Counted from the stretch's first letter, positions 1 through 7,924 are shown. The stretch: DNA of 64,000 nt from Cedecea sp000277545 (GCA_050847315.1 CP193791.1); one strand, 5' to 3'. The notes: a model not told the origin generated them from the letters alone. Numbers and translations are program-made.

Positions 1-1
1 A

Positions 2-259
2 ACGTCCCAAGCTGAACGAGGTGCCCAGGTGAAATCCAATACGATCACAATGAACTTCAGCAAGGCTCGTGATAAAGCAGGAATAAATTGGGGAGATGGG
101 ACGCCAGCAACTTTTCATGAACAACGTTCTTTAGCAGAGCGTCTGTATGTAGCACAAGGGATCGACACTCAGAAACTACTGGGACATAAGTCACCTAATC
201 AGACAGCCCGATATCATGATGACCGTGGTAAGGAATGGAGTGTGATAAATAACGTATAA
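2..259 (+). CDS. int: Phage integrase (lambda-type tyrosine recombinase), C-terminal part
   Basis: The reading frame is open to the left edge of the window, so only the last ~85 residues are seen. They carry the C-terminal catalytic signature of lambda-type tyrosine recombinases: TFHEQRSLAERLY (the H-x-x-R box), LLGHKS (second conserved His) and ARYHDDRG (nucleophile Tyr). The tail closely resembles lambda Int and, from memory, the integrases of phage 21 and e14, which integrate at icd. The gene points toward icd and ends two bases before the convergent rexB-like stop. Whether the gene is intact or a remnant cannot be judged from here. It would catalyse site-specific prophage integration and excision. 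Confidence 0.85.
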   Translation, partial: TSQAERGAQVKSNTITMNFSKARDKAGINWGDGTPATFHEQRSLAERLYVAQGIDTQKLLGHKSPNQTARYHDDRGKEWSVINNV

Positions 260-261
260 AA

Positions 262-690
262 CTATCTTTTCAGTGATAATAATATCACCTGAAGTACAAC
301 TGTCATGACCTGGAGAAACGTTGCTACACTGAAAGTCAATGCTAGTGAAGCTATGAAATAGGTTTTAATGTTGGAGAGGCATAGGATAGCAAGAAACAAC
401 GTTATGCCTAATTCTATAAAGCAGCAGAAATAAAAGAAATATGTTGACTTAAGATACCCAAACGCCTTGAATCTTCTGATGTTTTCATTATCAAGTGATG
501 TGAGTATCACGATTAGAGCAAATACTAAAGCCATCATAGCTGTTGCATATGATGCCAATGCAGAACCCAGACCATCTAAGTGGTCTACAAAATTCACTTG
601 CGGAAATATTTTATACCGGAAAATGTACAAAGCAATCCCTATCCCGTTAGTGATAGATAGTAAAACAAGCACTGGGATTGCTTTTTTCAT
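262..690 (-). CDS. rexB: RexB-like membrane protein (phage exclusion)
   Basis: The product is 142 residues of mostly hydrophobic sequence with about four predicted membrane segments. Lambda RexB is 144 residues. The segment HLDGLGSALASYATAMMA matches the position and pattern of HRDGLGATLSSYAGTM in lambda RexB as I remember it, followed by a similar hydrophobic run and an FIELG/FVELG motif. In lambda, RexB is an inner-membrane channel activated by RexA that depolarises the cell on superinfection and aborts infection. The start ATG lies one base after the rexA-like stop, so translation is probably coupled. Homology is inferred from recalled sequence; the function in this host is inference. Confidence 0.75.
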   Translation of the reverse strand: MKKAIPVLVLLSITNGIGIALYIFRYKIFPQVNFVDHLDGLGSALASYATAMMALVFALIVILTSLDNENIRRFKAFGYLKSTYFFYFCCFIELGITLFLAILCLSNIKTYFIASLALTFSVATFLQVMTVVLQVILLSLKR

Positions 691-691
691 A

Positions 692-1507
692 TTAATATCC
701 AGCAGCTCTTAAATCTGCATTTTGGTTAAAGTTAGTATCCATTTGAAGGTGCAATGGAATATTTGATTTTGTATTTACGGTATCATACACGCATCCAGAA
801 GCAGCAATGTGTAATTCCTCTGCTTGAGAGCCAATTGCATGTTTAGCCGCAATGGTCATATCAATAATACCTTGCGGCATGTTAGCCAGTGTGGGGACAA
901 TGGTGTCTCTAATGTTTTTCGCACGTTTCGGCTTGATTATTATTTCAAAACTATCAACATCATCAAATGCTAATGCAGTCACTCCAAGAAAATTTGTCAT
1001 TTCCCTGATTGCGAAAGGAGAATTTTTCTCTAACCGAACATTAATTTTCCCCATATGAGCGAAAGCCAATGCCTGAGCTGGTGTGATTGTTTTTGAAATA
1101 GGTTCAAAGCGGAGATTGTTACCACCATTAGCATTGAAAAAATAATGATCGTAATAAGTCGCAAATGCACCAATTTTAGGTCCAAAAATAGTACTACTGA
1201 AGCCAATACATGTAGGCTTAATTATGAAGTAAGATGCAAAAGCAACTTCCTCATTCGCTTGTAATAAAGCCGAGATATCTTGATAGCTATTATTTACACG
1301 ATCGATTGTTTTTATGATGTCTGTATTATTTGTTTTGAGAAACATAAAAACATCATTTGAAATATGATGGACTGAATAATAAGTACCATTGAGGCTGGCA
1401 GTTTGATTGTTCTGCCCAATTAGTTGCATTAGAGATGCTTTCATAGTGGCGTGCAAAGCTTGGCCATTCCGGGGGTATAGGTCAAATTTTAAGTAATTTG
1501 TTTTCAT
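692..1507 (-). CDS. rexA: RexA-like sensor of a phage exclusion system
   Basis: From the ATG at 1507 the product is 271 residues; lambda RexA is 279. Several blocks align in order with remembered lambda RexA: FMFLKTNN (lambda FLFTKTND), CIGFSSTIFGP (TIGFARTVFGP) and IIIKPKRAKNIRD (IVIKPKFKRDIKK). The last ~40 residues are diverged. In lambda, RexA senses a phage replication or recombination intermediate and triggers the RexB channel. Here the gene lies between a phage integrase and icd, with no cI repressor gene upstream, unlike the lambda cI-rexA-rexB operon. A longer frame reaches 1573, but the 1507 start matches RexA length better. The ribosome-binding site is weak. Confidence 0.75.
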   Translation of the reverse strand: MKTNYLKFDLYPRNGQALHATMKASLMQLIGQNNQTASLNGTYYSVHHISNDVFMFLKTNNTDIIKTIDRVNNSYQDISALLQANEEVAFASYFIIKPTCIGFSSTIFGPKIGAFATYYDHYFFNANGGNNLRFEPISKTITPAQALAFAHMGKINVRLEKNSPFAIREMTNFLGVTALAFDDVDSFEIIIKPKRAKNIRDTIVPTLANMPQGIIDMTIAAKHAIGSQAEELHIAASGCVYDTVNTKSNIPLHLQMDTNFNQNADLRAAGY

Positions 1508-1583
1508 TCCATGCCAACTTTTAAAATGCTGTGTTAGCAGAAATTGTCGCACTCGGGGGAAAAAAAGCAACACACAATGTGAT

Positions 1584-1617
1584 GTTTTGATAACTTGTTT
1601 TGATAAAATTTTGATAA
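1584..1617. repeat. Three direct TTTTGATAA repeats upstream of the rexA-like gene
   Basis: TTTTGATAA occurs at 1585-1593, 1598-1606 and 1609-1617, i.e. with spacings of 13 and 11 bases. Short direct repeats spaced near one helical turn and lying beside a phage attachment region are typical of integrase arm-type sites. They also lie where a repressor of the rex-like genes would bind. The repetition is seen; the role is inferred. Confidence 0.45.
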
Positions 1618-1635
1618 CCGTTCGAAAGCTAATAA

Positions 1636-1664
1636 TAAAAAACGGGAACCATCAGGCTCCCGTT
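1636..1664 (-). terminator. icd terminator
   Basis: Read on the minus strand: ACGGGAGCC, loop TGAT, GGTTCCCGT (one mismatch) and a T run, about 25 bases after the icd stop. It separates icd transcription from the rex-like genes, which share its direction. Confidence 0.8.
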
Positions 1665-1686
1665 GTCACATTACCAGCGGCGCTGA

Positions 1687-2937
1687 TTACATGTGATTAA
1701 TGATAGCGTCGCCAAACTCTGAACATTTCAGCAGCTTAGCGCCATCCATCAGACGCTCAAAGTCATAAGTTACGGTCTTAGCTTCGATAGCGCCTTCCAT
1801 ACCTTTAACGATCAGGTCTGCCGCTTCGAACCATTCCATATGACGCAGCATCATTTCTGCGGACAGGATGATGGAGCCCGGGTTCACTTTGTCCTGGCCT
1901 GCGTACTTAGGCGCAGTACCGTGGGTCGCTTCGAACAGCGCGCAGTCGTCACCGATGTTTGCGCCCGGGGCGATACCGATGCCGCCAACCTGTGCCGCCA
2001 GGGCATCAGAAATGTAGTCCCCGTTCAGGTTCATACAGGCGATCACGTCGTATTCTGCAGGACGCAGCAGGATCTGCTGCAGGAACGCATCGGCGATCAC
2101 GTCTTTTACAACGATCTCTTTGCCGGTGTTCGGGTTCTTGATTTTCACCCACGGGCCGCCGTCGATCAGCTCGCCGCCGAACTCTTCGCGAGCCAGCTGG
2201 TAGCCCCAGTCTTTGAACGCGCCTTCGGTGAACTTCATGATGTTGCCTTTGTGCACCAGGGTCACGGAATCACGGTCGTTGGTGATCGCGTATTCGATGG
2301 CCGCACGTACCAGGCGTTTGGTGCCTTCTTCGGAGCAAGGCTTGATGCCGATCCCGCAGTGCTCAGGGAAGCGAATTTTCTTCACGCCCATTTCGTCACG
2401 CAGGAACTTGATAACTTTGTCCGCTTCAGCGCTGTCCGCTTTCCACTCGATACCCGCATAGATATCTTCGGAGTTCTCACGGAAGATAACCATGTCGGTC
2501 AGCTCAGGCTGTTTAACCGGGCTTGGGGTACCCTGGTAGTAACGTACCGGGCGCAGGCAAACGTACAGGTCCAGCTGCTGACGCAGGGCAACGTTCAGGG
2601 AGCGAATACCGCCGCCCACTGGGGTAGTCAGTGGGCCTTTGATGGCCACGCGGTAGTCACGAATCAGGTCCAGAGTTTCTTCTGGCAGCCAGACGTCCTG
2701 GCCATAAACTTGGGTAGATTTTTCGCCGGTGTAGATTTCCATCCAGGAAATTTTCCGCTCGCCGTTGTAGGCTTTTGCCACGGCAGCATCCACCACTTTA
2801 ATCATGGCAGGAGTTACGTCCACACCAATACCGTCCCCTTCAATGAACGGGATCACTGGGTTGTTAGGAACGTTGATTTTGCCATTTTGCAGGGTGATCT
2901 TTTTACCTTCCGCCGGAACGACTACTTTGCTTTCCAT
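1687..2937 (-). CDS. icd: Isocitrate dehydrogenase [NADP(+)]
   Basis: This 416-residue protein is the same length as E. coli Icd and nearly identical along its length. It oxidatively decarboxylates isocitrate to 2-oxoglutarate in the TCA cycle, giving NADPH. The segment PVGGGIRSLNVALRQ contains the Ser that AceK phosphorylates to switch flux to the glyoxylate shunt. The start ATG at 2937 has a strong AAGGAGAGG ribosome-binding site. The 3' end (AIINHM) is intact although a phage integrase gene lies ~1.4 kb downstream; icd is the attachment site of e14 and phage 21 in E. coli, where the prophage supplies a replacement 3' end. Confidence 0.98.
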   Translation of the reverse strand: MESKVVVPAEGKKITLQNGKINVPNNPVIPFIEGDGIGVDVTPAMIKVVDAAVAKAYNGERKISWMEIYTGEKSTQVYGQDVWLPEETLDLIRDYRVAIKGPLTTPVGGGIRSLNVALRQQLDLYVCLRPVRYYQGTPSPVKQPELTDMVIFRENSEDIYAGIEWKADSAEADKVIKFLRDEMGVKKIRFPEHCGIGIKPCSEEGTKRLVRAAIEYAITNDRDSVTLVHKGNIMKFTEGAFKDWGYQLAREEFGGELIDGGPWVKIKNPNTGKEIVVKDVIADAFLQQILLRPAEYDVIACMNLNGDYISDALAAQVGGIGIAPGANIGDDCALFEATHGTAPKYAGQDKVNPGSIILSAEMMLRHMEWFEAADLIVKGMEGAIEAKTVTYDFERLMDGAKLLKCSEFGDAIINHM

Positions 2938-3074
2938 TCACCTCTCCTTCGAGCGCTTCTGGTTTTTTGTTAATGATTTGTAATTTGCGGGCTCATACTA
3001 CTGCAATATCGGGCTCGCGCCAATCACTCATGTTTTCCGTTATAATGCGTCAATCCACCCGCGCTGAAAACACT

Positions 3075-3710
3075 ATGAACAAAACTTCTTTTAGGAATCA
3101 CCAAGTTAAACGATTCAGCAGCCCACAACCCGCCAGGCGCAAGAAGCCTGACGGTCCAAAGAAGCTGGTTATCTTCAATAAGCCCTACGATGTGCTGCCG
3201 CAGTTCACCGACGAAGCCGGGCGCAGCACGCTAAAGGATTACATTCCTTTACAAGGCATCTATGCCGCGGGGCGTCTCGACCGCGACAGCGAAGGGCTGC
3301 TGGTGCTCACCAATGACGGGGCGCTGCAGGCCAAACTGACCCAGCCAGGTAAACGCACCGGCAAAATCTATTACGTGCAGGTGGAAGGCGAGCCAACGGA
3401 GGAAGCGCTTAACGCCCTGCGCAACGGCGTCGAGTTGAACGACGGCCCCACATTACCTGCAGGCGCCGAACTGGTTGCCGAGCCAGAATGGCTGTGGCCG
3501 CGTAACCCGCCGATTCGCGAACGTAAGGCGATCCCCACCCGTTGGCTAAAGATCACGCTTTATGAAGGCCGTAACCGCCAGGTTCGCCGCATGACGGCGC
3601 ACGTGGGCTACCCTACCCTGCGCCTGATTCGCTACGCCATGGGCGACTACACGCTGGAAGGCCTGGCCAACGGCGAGTGGCGCGAAGTCCCTCCGGAGCA
3701 ACCAAAATGA
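3075..3710 (+). CDS. rluE: 23S rRNA pseudouridine(2457) synthase
   Basis: RsuA-family pseudouridine synthase that modifies U2457 of 23S rRNA. The catalytic block GRLDRDSEGLLVLTNDG contains the nucleophilic Asp, and the C-terminal GRNRQVRRMTAHVGYPTLRLIR motif is typical of the family. E. coli RluE is annotated from an ATG equivalent to 3045 (MRQST..). Here that ATG overlaps a perfect TATAAT at 3041-3046, so if the hexamer is the -10 the transcript would start after it and the ATG at 3075 (MNKTSF..) is preferred. Neither start has a good Shine-Dalgarno. Divergent from icd; its stop overlaps the next gene by four bases (ATGA). Confidence 0.93.
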   Translation: MNKTSFRNHQVKRFSSPQPARRKKPDGPKKLVIFNKPYDVLPQFTDEAGRSTLKDYIPLQGIYAAGRLDRDSEGLLVLTNDGALQAKLTQPGKRTGKIYYVQVEGEPTEEALNALRNGVELNDGPTLPAGAELVAEPEWLWPRNPPIRERKAIPTRWLKITLYEGRNRQVRRMTAHVGYPTLRLIRYAMGDYTLEGLANGEWREVPPEQPK

Positions 3711-4036
3711 AAAAGATATTGCTGCTGAGCTTACTTATCGGCTCCGCCACCGCAGGCGCGGCAAGTTTTGACTGCGCCAAAGCCAATGCGCCAGATGAAA
3801 AAGCGATTTGTGCCCATCGGGCGCTGAATGATAAAGACGTCGAAATGGCCACCAAATATCAGTTCTTAAAAGGGCTGTTTGCCATGGGTGGCCAGGGCGC
3901 TATGCAGGATCAGCAGCAAGCGTGGCTCAAAGAGCGCCAGAGCTGCGGGTCTGACACCACATGTCTGACCGCACAGTACAATAAACGCCTCAGCGCGCTG
4001 GATGCCATTTACGCCAAAATCGACAAACCGCTTTAA
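3707..4036 (+). CDS. Secreted LprI/DUF1311-like Cys-rich small protein
   Basis: A 109-residue protein starting at the ATG overlapping the rluE stop. Residues 1-20 form a signal peptide (MKKILLLSLLIGSATAGA) with cleavage expected before ASFDC. The mature part carries four Cys in a pattern seen in LprI-like (DUF1311) proteins: FDCAKA, AICAHRAL, RQSCGSDTTCL, with QQQAWLKERQSC resembling the family core. Some family members inhibit lysozyme. A periplasmic location is inferred; the function is not known. Placed between rluE and nudJ in an apparent operon (13 bases to nudJ). Confidence 0.7.
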   Translation: MKKILLLSLLIGSATAGAASFDCAKANAPDEKAICAHRALNDKDVEMATKYQFLKGLFAMGGQGAMQDQQQAWLKERQSCGSDTTCLTAQYNKRLSALDAIYAKIDKPL

Positions 4037-4049
4037 CCCAGGAGAAGCG

Positions 4050-4511
4050 ATGTTTAAGCCGCACGTCACCGTGGCCTGCGTTGTTCAGGCCGAAGGTCAG
4101 TTTTTAGTCGTCGAAGAAACCATTCACGGCAAAGCACTGTGGAACCAGCCCGCCGGGCACCTCGAAGCCGACGAAACGCTGCTTGAAGCCGCGAAGCGCG
4201 AGCTGTGGGAAGAAACAGGGATTACCGCCGAGCCGCAGAGCTTTATCCGCATGCACCAGTGGATCGCCCCGGACAACACGCCTTTCCTGCGCTTCCTGTT
4301 TGCAATCGATCTGGATAAGCAGCTGCCGACCACCCCGCACGACAGCGACATTGACCGCTGCCTGTGGCTCGATGCCGAAGCCATTCTCAATGCGGCAAAT
4401 CTGCGCTCGCCGCTGGTGGCGGAAAGCATCCGCTGTTACCAGCAGGAGCCGCGTTATCCCCTGTCGGTGCTGGGGGCTTTTAACTGGCCGTTTACAGAGG
4501 GTGTCAAGTAG
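4050..4511 (+). CDS. nudJ: Nudix phosphatase NudJ
   Basis: 153-residue Nudix hydrolase. The Nudix box GHLEADETLLEAAKRELWEETGI fits G-x5-E-x7-R-E-U-x-E-E-x-G-U completely. E. coli NudJ (YmfB) hydrolyses nucleoside di- and triphosphates and the thiamine precursor HMP-PP. The start at 4050 is preceded by CAGGAGAAGC. It precedes mnmA as in E. coli. Confidence 0.93.
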   Translation: MFKPHVTVACVVQAEGQFLVVEETIHGKALWNQPAGHLEADETLLEAAKRELWEETGITAEPQSFIRMHQWIAPDNTPFLRFLFAIDLDKQLPTTPHDSDIDRCLWLDAEAILNAANLRSPLVAESIRCYQQEPRYPLSVLGAFNWPFTEGVK

Positions 4512-4564
4512 CGGCCTGCGTGATAGAATACGCCGCTTTGAAGTTCAATGTCGTGAGTCTCTCC

Positions 4565-5674
4565 ATGTCTGATAACAGCCAGAAAAAAGTGATCGTCGGG
4601 ATGTCCGGCGGCGTCGATTCCTCCGTTTCCGCTTACCTGCTGATGCAGCAGGGCTATAAGGTGGAAGGCCTGTTCATGAAGAACTGGGAAGAAGACGATG
4701 GCGAGGAGTACTGCACCGCAGCGGAAGATTTAGCCGATGCGCAGGCCGTTTGCGACAAGCTGGGCATTGAACTGCACACCGTTAACTTTGCCGCAGAGTA
4801 CTGGGACAACGTGTTCGAACTGTTCCTCGAAGAGTACAAAGCCGGGCGCACGCCAAACCCGGATATCCTCTGCAACAAAGAGATCAAATTTAAAGCCTTC
4901 CTGGAATTTGCCGCCGAAGATTTAGGTGCCGACTACATTGCTACCGGCCACTACGTGCGCCGCGCTGACGTGAACGGCAAAAGCCAACTGCTGCGCGGCC
5001 TGGACGGTAACAAGGACCAGAGCTACTTCCTCTATACGCTGAGCCACGAACAGATTGCCCAAAGCCTGTTCCCGGTCGGCGAGCTGGAAAAGCCGGAAGT
5101 GCGCCGCATTGCTGAAGAGCTGGATCTGGTCACCGCGAAGAAAAAAGATTCCACCGGCATCTGTTTCATCGGCGAGCGCAAGTTCCGCGACTTCCTGGGC
5201 CGCTACCTGCCAGCCCAGCCGGGTAAAATTATTACCGTGGACGGCGAAACCGTCGGCGAGCACCAGGGGCTGATGTATCACACCCTCGGTCAGCGTAAAG
5301 GCCTCGGCATCGGCGGCACCAAAGAAGGATCAGAAGATCCCTGGTACGTGGTCGATAAAGACGTCGCCAACAATATTCTTATCGTCGCGCAGGGTCACGA
5401 TCACCCGCGTCTGATGTCGGTCGGGCTGATTGCCCAGCAGCTTCACTGGGTGGATCGCGAGCCGCTGACCGCGCCGCTGAGCTGCACGGTGAAAACTCGC
5501 TACCGCCAGACGGATATCCCCTGCACGATTACGCCGCTGGACGCTGAGCGCATAGAAGTGCGTTTTGAAGAGCCGGTGGCTGCCGTCACCCCAGGCCAGT
5601 CCGCGGTGTTCTACCTCGGCGAAGTGTGCCTGGGCGGCGGCATTATCGAGCAGCGTTTGCCGCTCGTCAGTTAA
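4565..5674 (+). CDS. mnmA: tRNA-specific 2-thiouridylase
   Basis: 369-residue enzyme that thiolates U34 of tRNA-Lys, -Glu and -Gln, with sulfur relayed from IscS through TusABCDE. The PP-loop motif GMSGGVDSS lies near the N-terminus. Catalytic Cys residues are in PDILCNKEIKF and STGICFIGERKF. A TAGAAT hexamer at 4525-4530 lies 35 bases upstream of the ATG at 4565, so longer frames beginning at 4520 are not used. Followed by hflD after 22 bases. Confidence 0.97.
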   Translation: MSDNSQKKVIVGMSGGVDSSVSAYLLMQQGYKVEGLFMKNWEEDDGEEYCTAAEDLADAQAVCDKLGIELHTVNFAAEYWDNVFELFLEEYKAGRTPNPDILCNKEIKFKAFLEFAAEDLGADYIATGHYVRRADVNGKSQLLRGLDGNKDQSYFLYTLSHEQIAQSLFPVGELEKPEVRRIAEELDLVTAKKKDSTGICFIGERKFRDFLGRYLPAQPGKIITVDGETVGEHQGLMYHTLGQRKGLGIGGTKEGSEDPWYVVDKDVANNILIVAQGHDHPRLMSVGLIAQQLHWVDREPLTAPLSCTVKTRYRQTDIPCTITPLDAERIEVRFEEPVAAVTPGQSAVFYLGEVCLGGGIIEQRLPLVS

Positions 5675-5696
5675 TTACACACAAGGACGCAGCCTG

Positions 5697-6326
5697 GTGG
5701 CTAAAAACTACTACGACATTACTCTCGCGCTGGCCGGCATTTGCCAGTCAGCCCGTCTGGTTCAGCAGTTGGCACATCAGGGTCATTGCGACAGCGACGC
5801 GCTCCACGTCTCGCTCAACAGCGTGATTGACCAGAACCCAGGCTCAACCCTGGATGTTTTTGGCGGCAGCGAAGCTAACCTTAAGCTCGGGCTTGAAACT
5901 CTGCTGGGCGTGCTAAACGCCAGCAGCCGCCAGGGGCTGAACGCCGAGCTGACGCGCTATACGCTCAGCCTGATGGTGCTGGAGCGTAAACTCCACGCTG
6001 CCAAAGGCGCGATGGACACGCTCGGCAGCAAAATTAATGGCCTGCAGCGCCAGCTGGAACACTTTGATCTCGAGTCTGACACGCTACTGAGCGCCATGGC
6101 CGGGATCTACGTGGATGTCATCAGCCCGCTTGGCCCGCGTATTCAGGTCACAGGTTCCCCTGCCGTGCTGCAAAGCCCGCAGGTGCAAAGTAAAGTACGC
6201 GCGGCGCTGCTGGCCGGGATCCGTGCCGCCGTGCTGTGGCATCAGGTTGGCGGTGGCCGCCTGCAGTTAATGTTTTCTCGTCGTCGCCTGACCGATCAGG
6301 CCAAACAAATTCTTGCTCATTGTTAA
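5697..6326 (+). CDS. hflD: High-frequency lysogenization protein HflD
   Basis: 209 residues, colinear with E. coli HflD (213) from VAKNYYDITLALAGICQSARLV onward. The start is GTG at 5697, preceded by ACACAAGGACGC; longer frames run into mnmA and are not used. HflD is a peripheral inner-membrane protein that binds lambda CII and affects the lysis/lysogeny choice; its cellular role is unclear. It lies between mnmA and purB as in E. coli. Confidence 0.94.
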   Translation: MAKNYYDITLALAGICQSARLVQQLAHQGHCDSDALHVSLNSVIDQNPGSTLDVFGGSEANLKLGLETLLGVLNASSRQGLNAELTRYTLSLMVLERKLHAAKGAMDTLGSKINGLQRQLEHFDLESDTLLSAMAGIYVDVISPLGPRIQVTGSPAVLQSPQVQSKVRAALLAGIRAAVLWHQVGGGRLQLMFSRRRLTDQAKQILAHC

Positions 6327-6342
6327 CCTCTCAGGAGTTGTT

Positions 6343-7713
6343 ATGGAATTATCCTCACTGACCGCCGTTTCCCCCGTTGACGGGCGCTACGGCGACAAAG
6401 TCAGCGCTCTGCGCGCTATTTTCAGCGAATTCGGTCTGCTGAAATTCCGCGTACAGGTCGAAGTACGTTGGCTGCAAAAGCTGGCCGCGCACGCAGCGAT
6501 CAAGGAAGTTCCTGCTTTTGATGCGGACGCAAACGGTTACCTTGATAAAATCGTCGCCGAGTTCAGCGAGGCTGACGCCGCGCGCATCAAAACCATCGAG
6601 CGCACCACCAACCACGACGTGAAAGCGGTGGAATACTTCCTGAAAGAGAAAGTGGAAGCAATCCCTGCCCTCCACGCGGTGTCCGAATTTATTCACTTCG
6701 CCTGTACTTCCGAAGACATCAACAACCTGTCCCACGCGCTGATGCTCGACACCGCGCGTAAAGACGTGGTCCTGCCGTACTGGCGTAAAATCATCGATGC
6801 TGTGAAAGATCTGGCGGTGCAGTACCGCGACATCCCGCTGCTGTCCCGTACCCACGGCCAGCCGGCGACCCCATCCACCATGGGGAAAGAGATGGCAAAC
6901 GTCGCTTACCGCATGGAGCGCCAGTTCCGCCAGCTCGGCAACGTTGAAATCCTCGGCAAAATCAACGGCGCGGTCGGCAACTACAACGCTCACATCGCCG
7001 CTTACCCGGAAGTGGACTGGCACCAGTTCAGCGAAGAGTTCGTGACTTCTCTGGGCATTCAGTGGAACCCGTACACCACCCAGATCGAACCGCACGACTA
7101 TATCGCCGAGCTGTTTGACTGTATCGCGCGCTTCAACACCATCCTGATCGACTTCGACCGCGACGTGTGGGGCTACATCGCCCTGAACCACTTCAAGCAG
7201 AAAACTATCGCCGGTGAAATTGGCTCCTCCACCATGCCGCACAAGGTGAACCCGATTGACTTCGAAAACTCCGAAGGCAACCTCGGCCTGTCCAACGCCA
7301 TGCTGCAGCACCTGGCAAGCAAACTGCCGGTGTCCCGCTGGCAGCGTGATCTGACCGACTCCACCGTGCTGCGTAACCTGGGCGTGGGTATCGGCTATGC
7401 GTTGATCGCCTATCAGTCCACCCTGAAGGGCGTGAGCAAGCTGGAAGTGAACCGCGACCGCCTGCTGGACGAGTTGGATCACAACTGGGAAGTGCTGGCT
7501 GAGCCGATTCAGACCGTGATGCGCCGCTACGGCATCGAAAAGCCGTACGAGAAGCTGAAAGAGCTGACCCGCGGCAAACGCGTTGACGCCGAAGGCATGA
7601 AGCAGTTCATCGACAGCCTCGAGCTGCCGGAAGAAGAGAAAACTCGCCTGAAAGCCATGACGCCTGCCAACTATATTGGCCGCGCCATTACCATGGTTGA
7701 CGAGCTGAAGTAA
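6343..7713 (+). CDS. purB: Adenylosuccinate lyase
   Basis: 456 residues, the same length as E. coli PurB. It acts twice in purine synthesis, cleaving SAICAR to AICAR and adenylosuccinate to AMP, each with release of fumarate. The superfamily signature GSSTMPHKVNPIDFEN is present, as is the THGQPATPST block. The start at 6343 has TCAGGAGTTG upstream. A PurR operator lies inside the gene. A strong terminator follows. Confidence 0.98.
   Translation: MELSSLTAVSPVDGRYGDKVSALRAIFSEFGLLKFRVQVEVRWLQKLAAHAAIKEVPAFDADANGYLDKIVAEFSEADAARIKTIERTTNHDVKAVEYFLKEKVEAIPALHAVSEFIHFACTSEDINNLSHALMLDTARKDVVLPYWRKIIDAVKDLAVQYRDIPLLSRTHGQPATPSTMGKEMANVAYRMERQFRQLGNVEILGKINGAVGNYNAHIAAYPEVDWHQFSEEFVTSLGIQWNPYTTQIEPHDYIAELFDCIARFNTILIDFDRDVWGYIALNHFKQKTIAGEIGSSTMPHKVNPIDFENSEGNLGLSNAMLQHLASKLPVSRWQRDLTDSTVLRNLGVGIGYALIAYQSTLKGVSKLEVNRDRLLDELDHNWEVLAEPIQTVMRRYGIEKPYEKLKELTRGKRVDAEGMKQFIDSLELPEEEKTRLKAMTPANYIGRAITMVDELK
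6527..6542 (+). promoter_or_regulatory. PurR operator inside purB (roadblock site)
   Basis: ACGCAAACGGTTACCT fits the 16-base PurR consensus ANGCAANCGNTTNCNT at every fixed position. It begins within codon 62, the same place as the known E. coli purB operator, where PurR blocks elongating polymerase instead of initiation. Confidence 0.8.
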
Positions 7714-7715
7714 TG

Positions 7716-7744
7716 AAAAAGGCCCTCTTCGGAGGGCTTTTTTG
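7716..7744 (+). terminator. purB terminator
   Basis: AAGGCCCTC, loop TTCG, GAGGGCTT and a seven-T run start three bases after the purB stop. Classic intrinsic terminator. Confidence 0.92.
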
Positions 7745-7758
7745 TTGCCTGCAGTTTG

Positions 7759-7858
7759 CCCCTCACCCCGGCCCTCTCCCCAGAGGGGCGAAGGGGAGAA
7801 CAAATGACAAAGTTTATTTTGATCCCCTCTCCCTCTGGGAGAGGCTTAGGGTGAGGGC
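7759..7858. repeat. Palindromic intergenic repeat, copy 1
   Basis: About 100 bases beginning CCCCTCACCCCGGCCCTCTC and ending with the near-complement GAGAGGCTTAGGGTGAGGGC, with internal complementary arms. A second copy with the same termini lies at 28085-28187 after potD. The structure fits a small non-coding interspersed repeat that folds into a long hairpin; I do not assign it a published name. Confidence 0.75.
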
Positions 7859-7907
7859 CTCCAGCCGAATGGGATTGTTGACTCAGCGTTAATCTCCATA
7901 AGGGCAT

Positions 7908-7924
7908 TGTTTATACGAGGTTTA
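7908..7924 (+). promoter_or_regulatory. PhoP box upstream of phoP
   Basis: TGTTTA-TACGA-GGTTTA matches the PhoP direct repeat (T/G)GTTTA-N5-(T/G)GTTTA. A TTAATA -10-like hexamer starts 11 bases downstream (7935-7940), the right spacing for PhoP-activated promoters. Indicates autoregulation of phoPQ. Confidence 0.8.

Noticed and set aside
467..712. 81-codon frame on the plus strand within rexB
   Set aside because: Lies over a convincing RexB-like gene and has no start signals.
1584..1617. CRISPR-like array
   Set aside because: Units are only nine bases and spacers two to four bases; too short for CRISPR. No CRISPR array was seen anywhere in the window.
1840..2973. 377-codon open frame antisense to icd
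   Set aside because: Shadow of the high-GC icd codon pattern; no ribosome-binding site and composition typical of antisense frames.
6355..7803. 482-codon open frame antisense to purB
   Set aside because: Follows the purB reading frame in reverse and runs through the terminator and repeat; no independent support.
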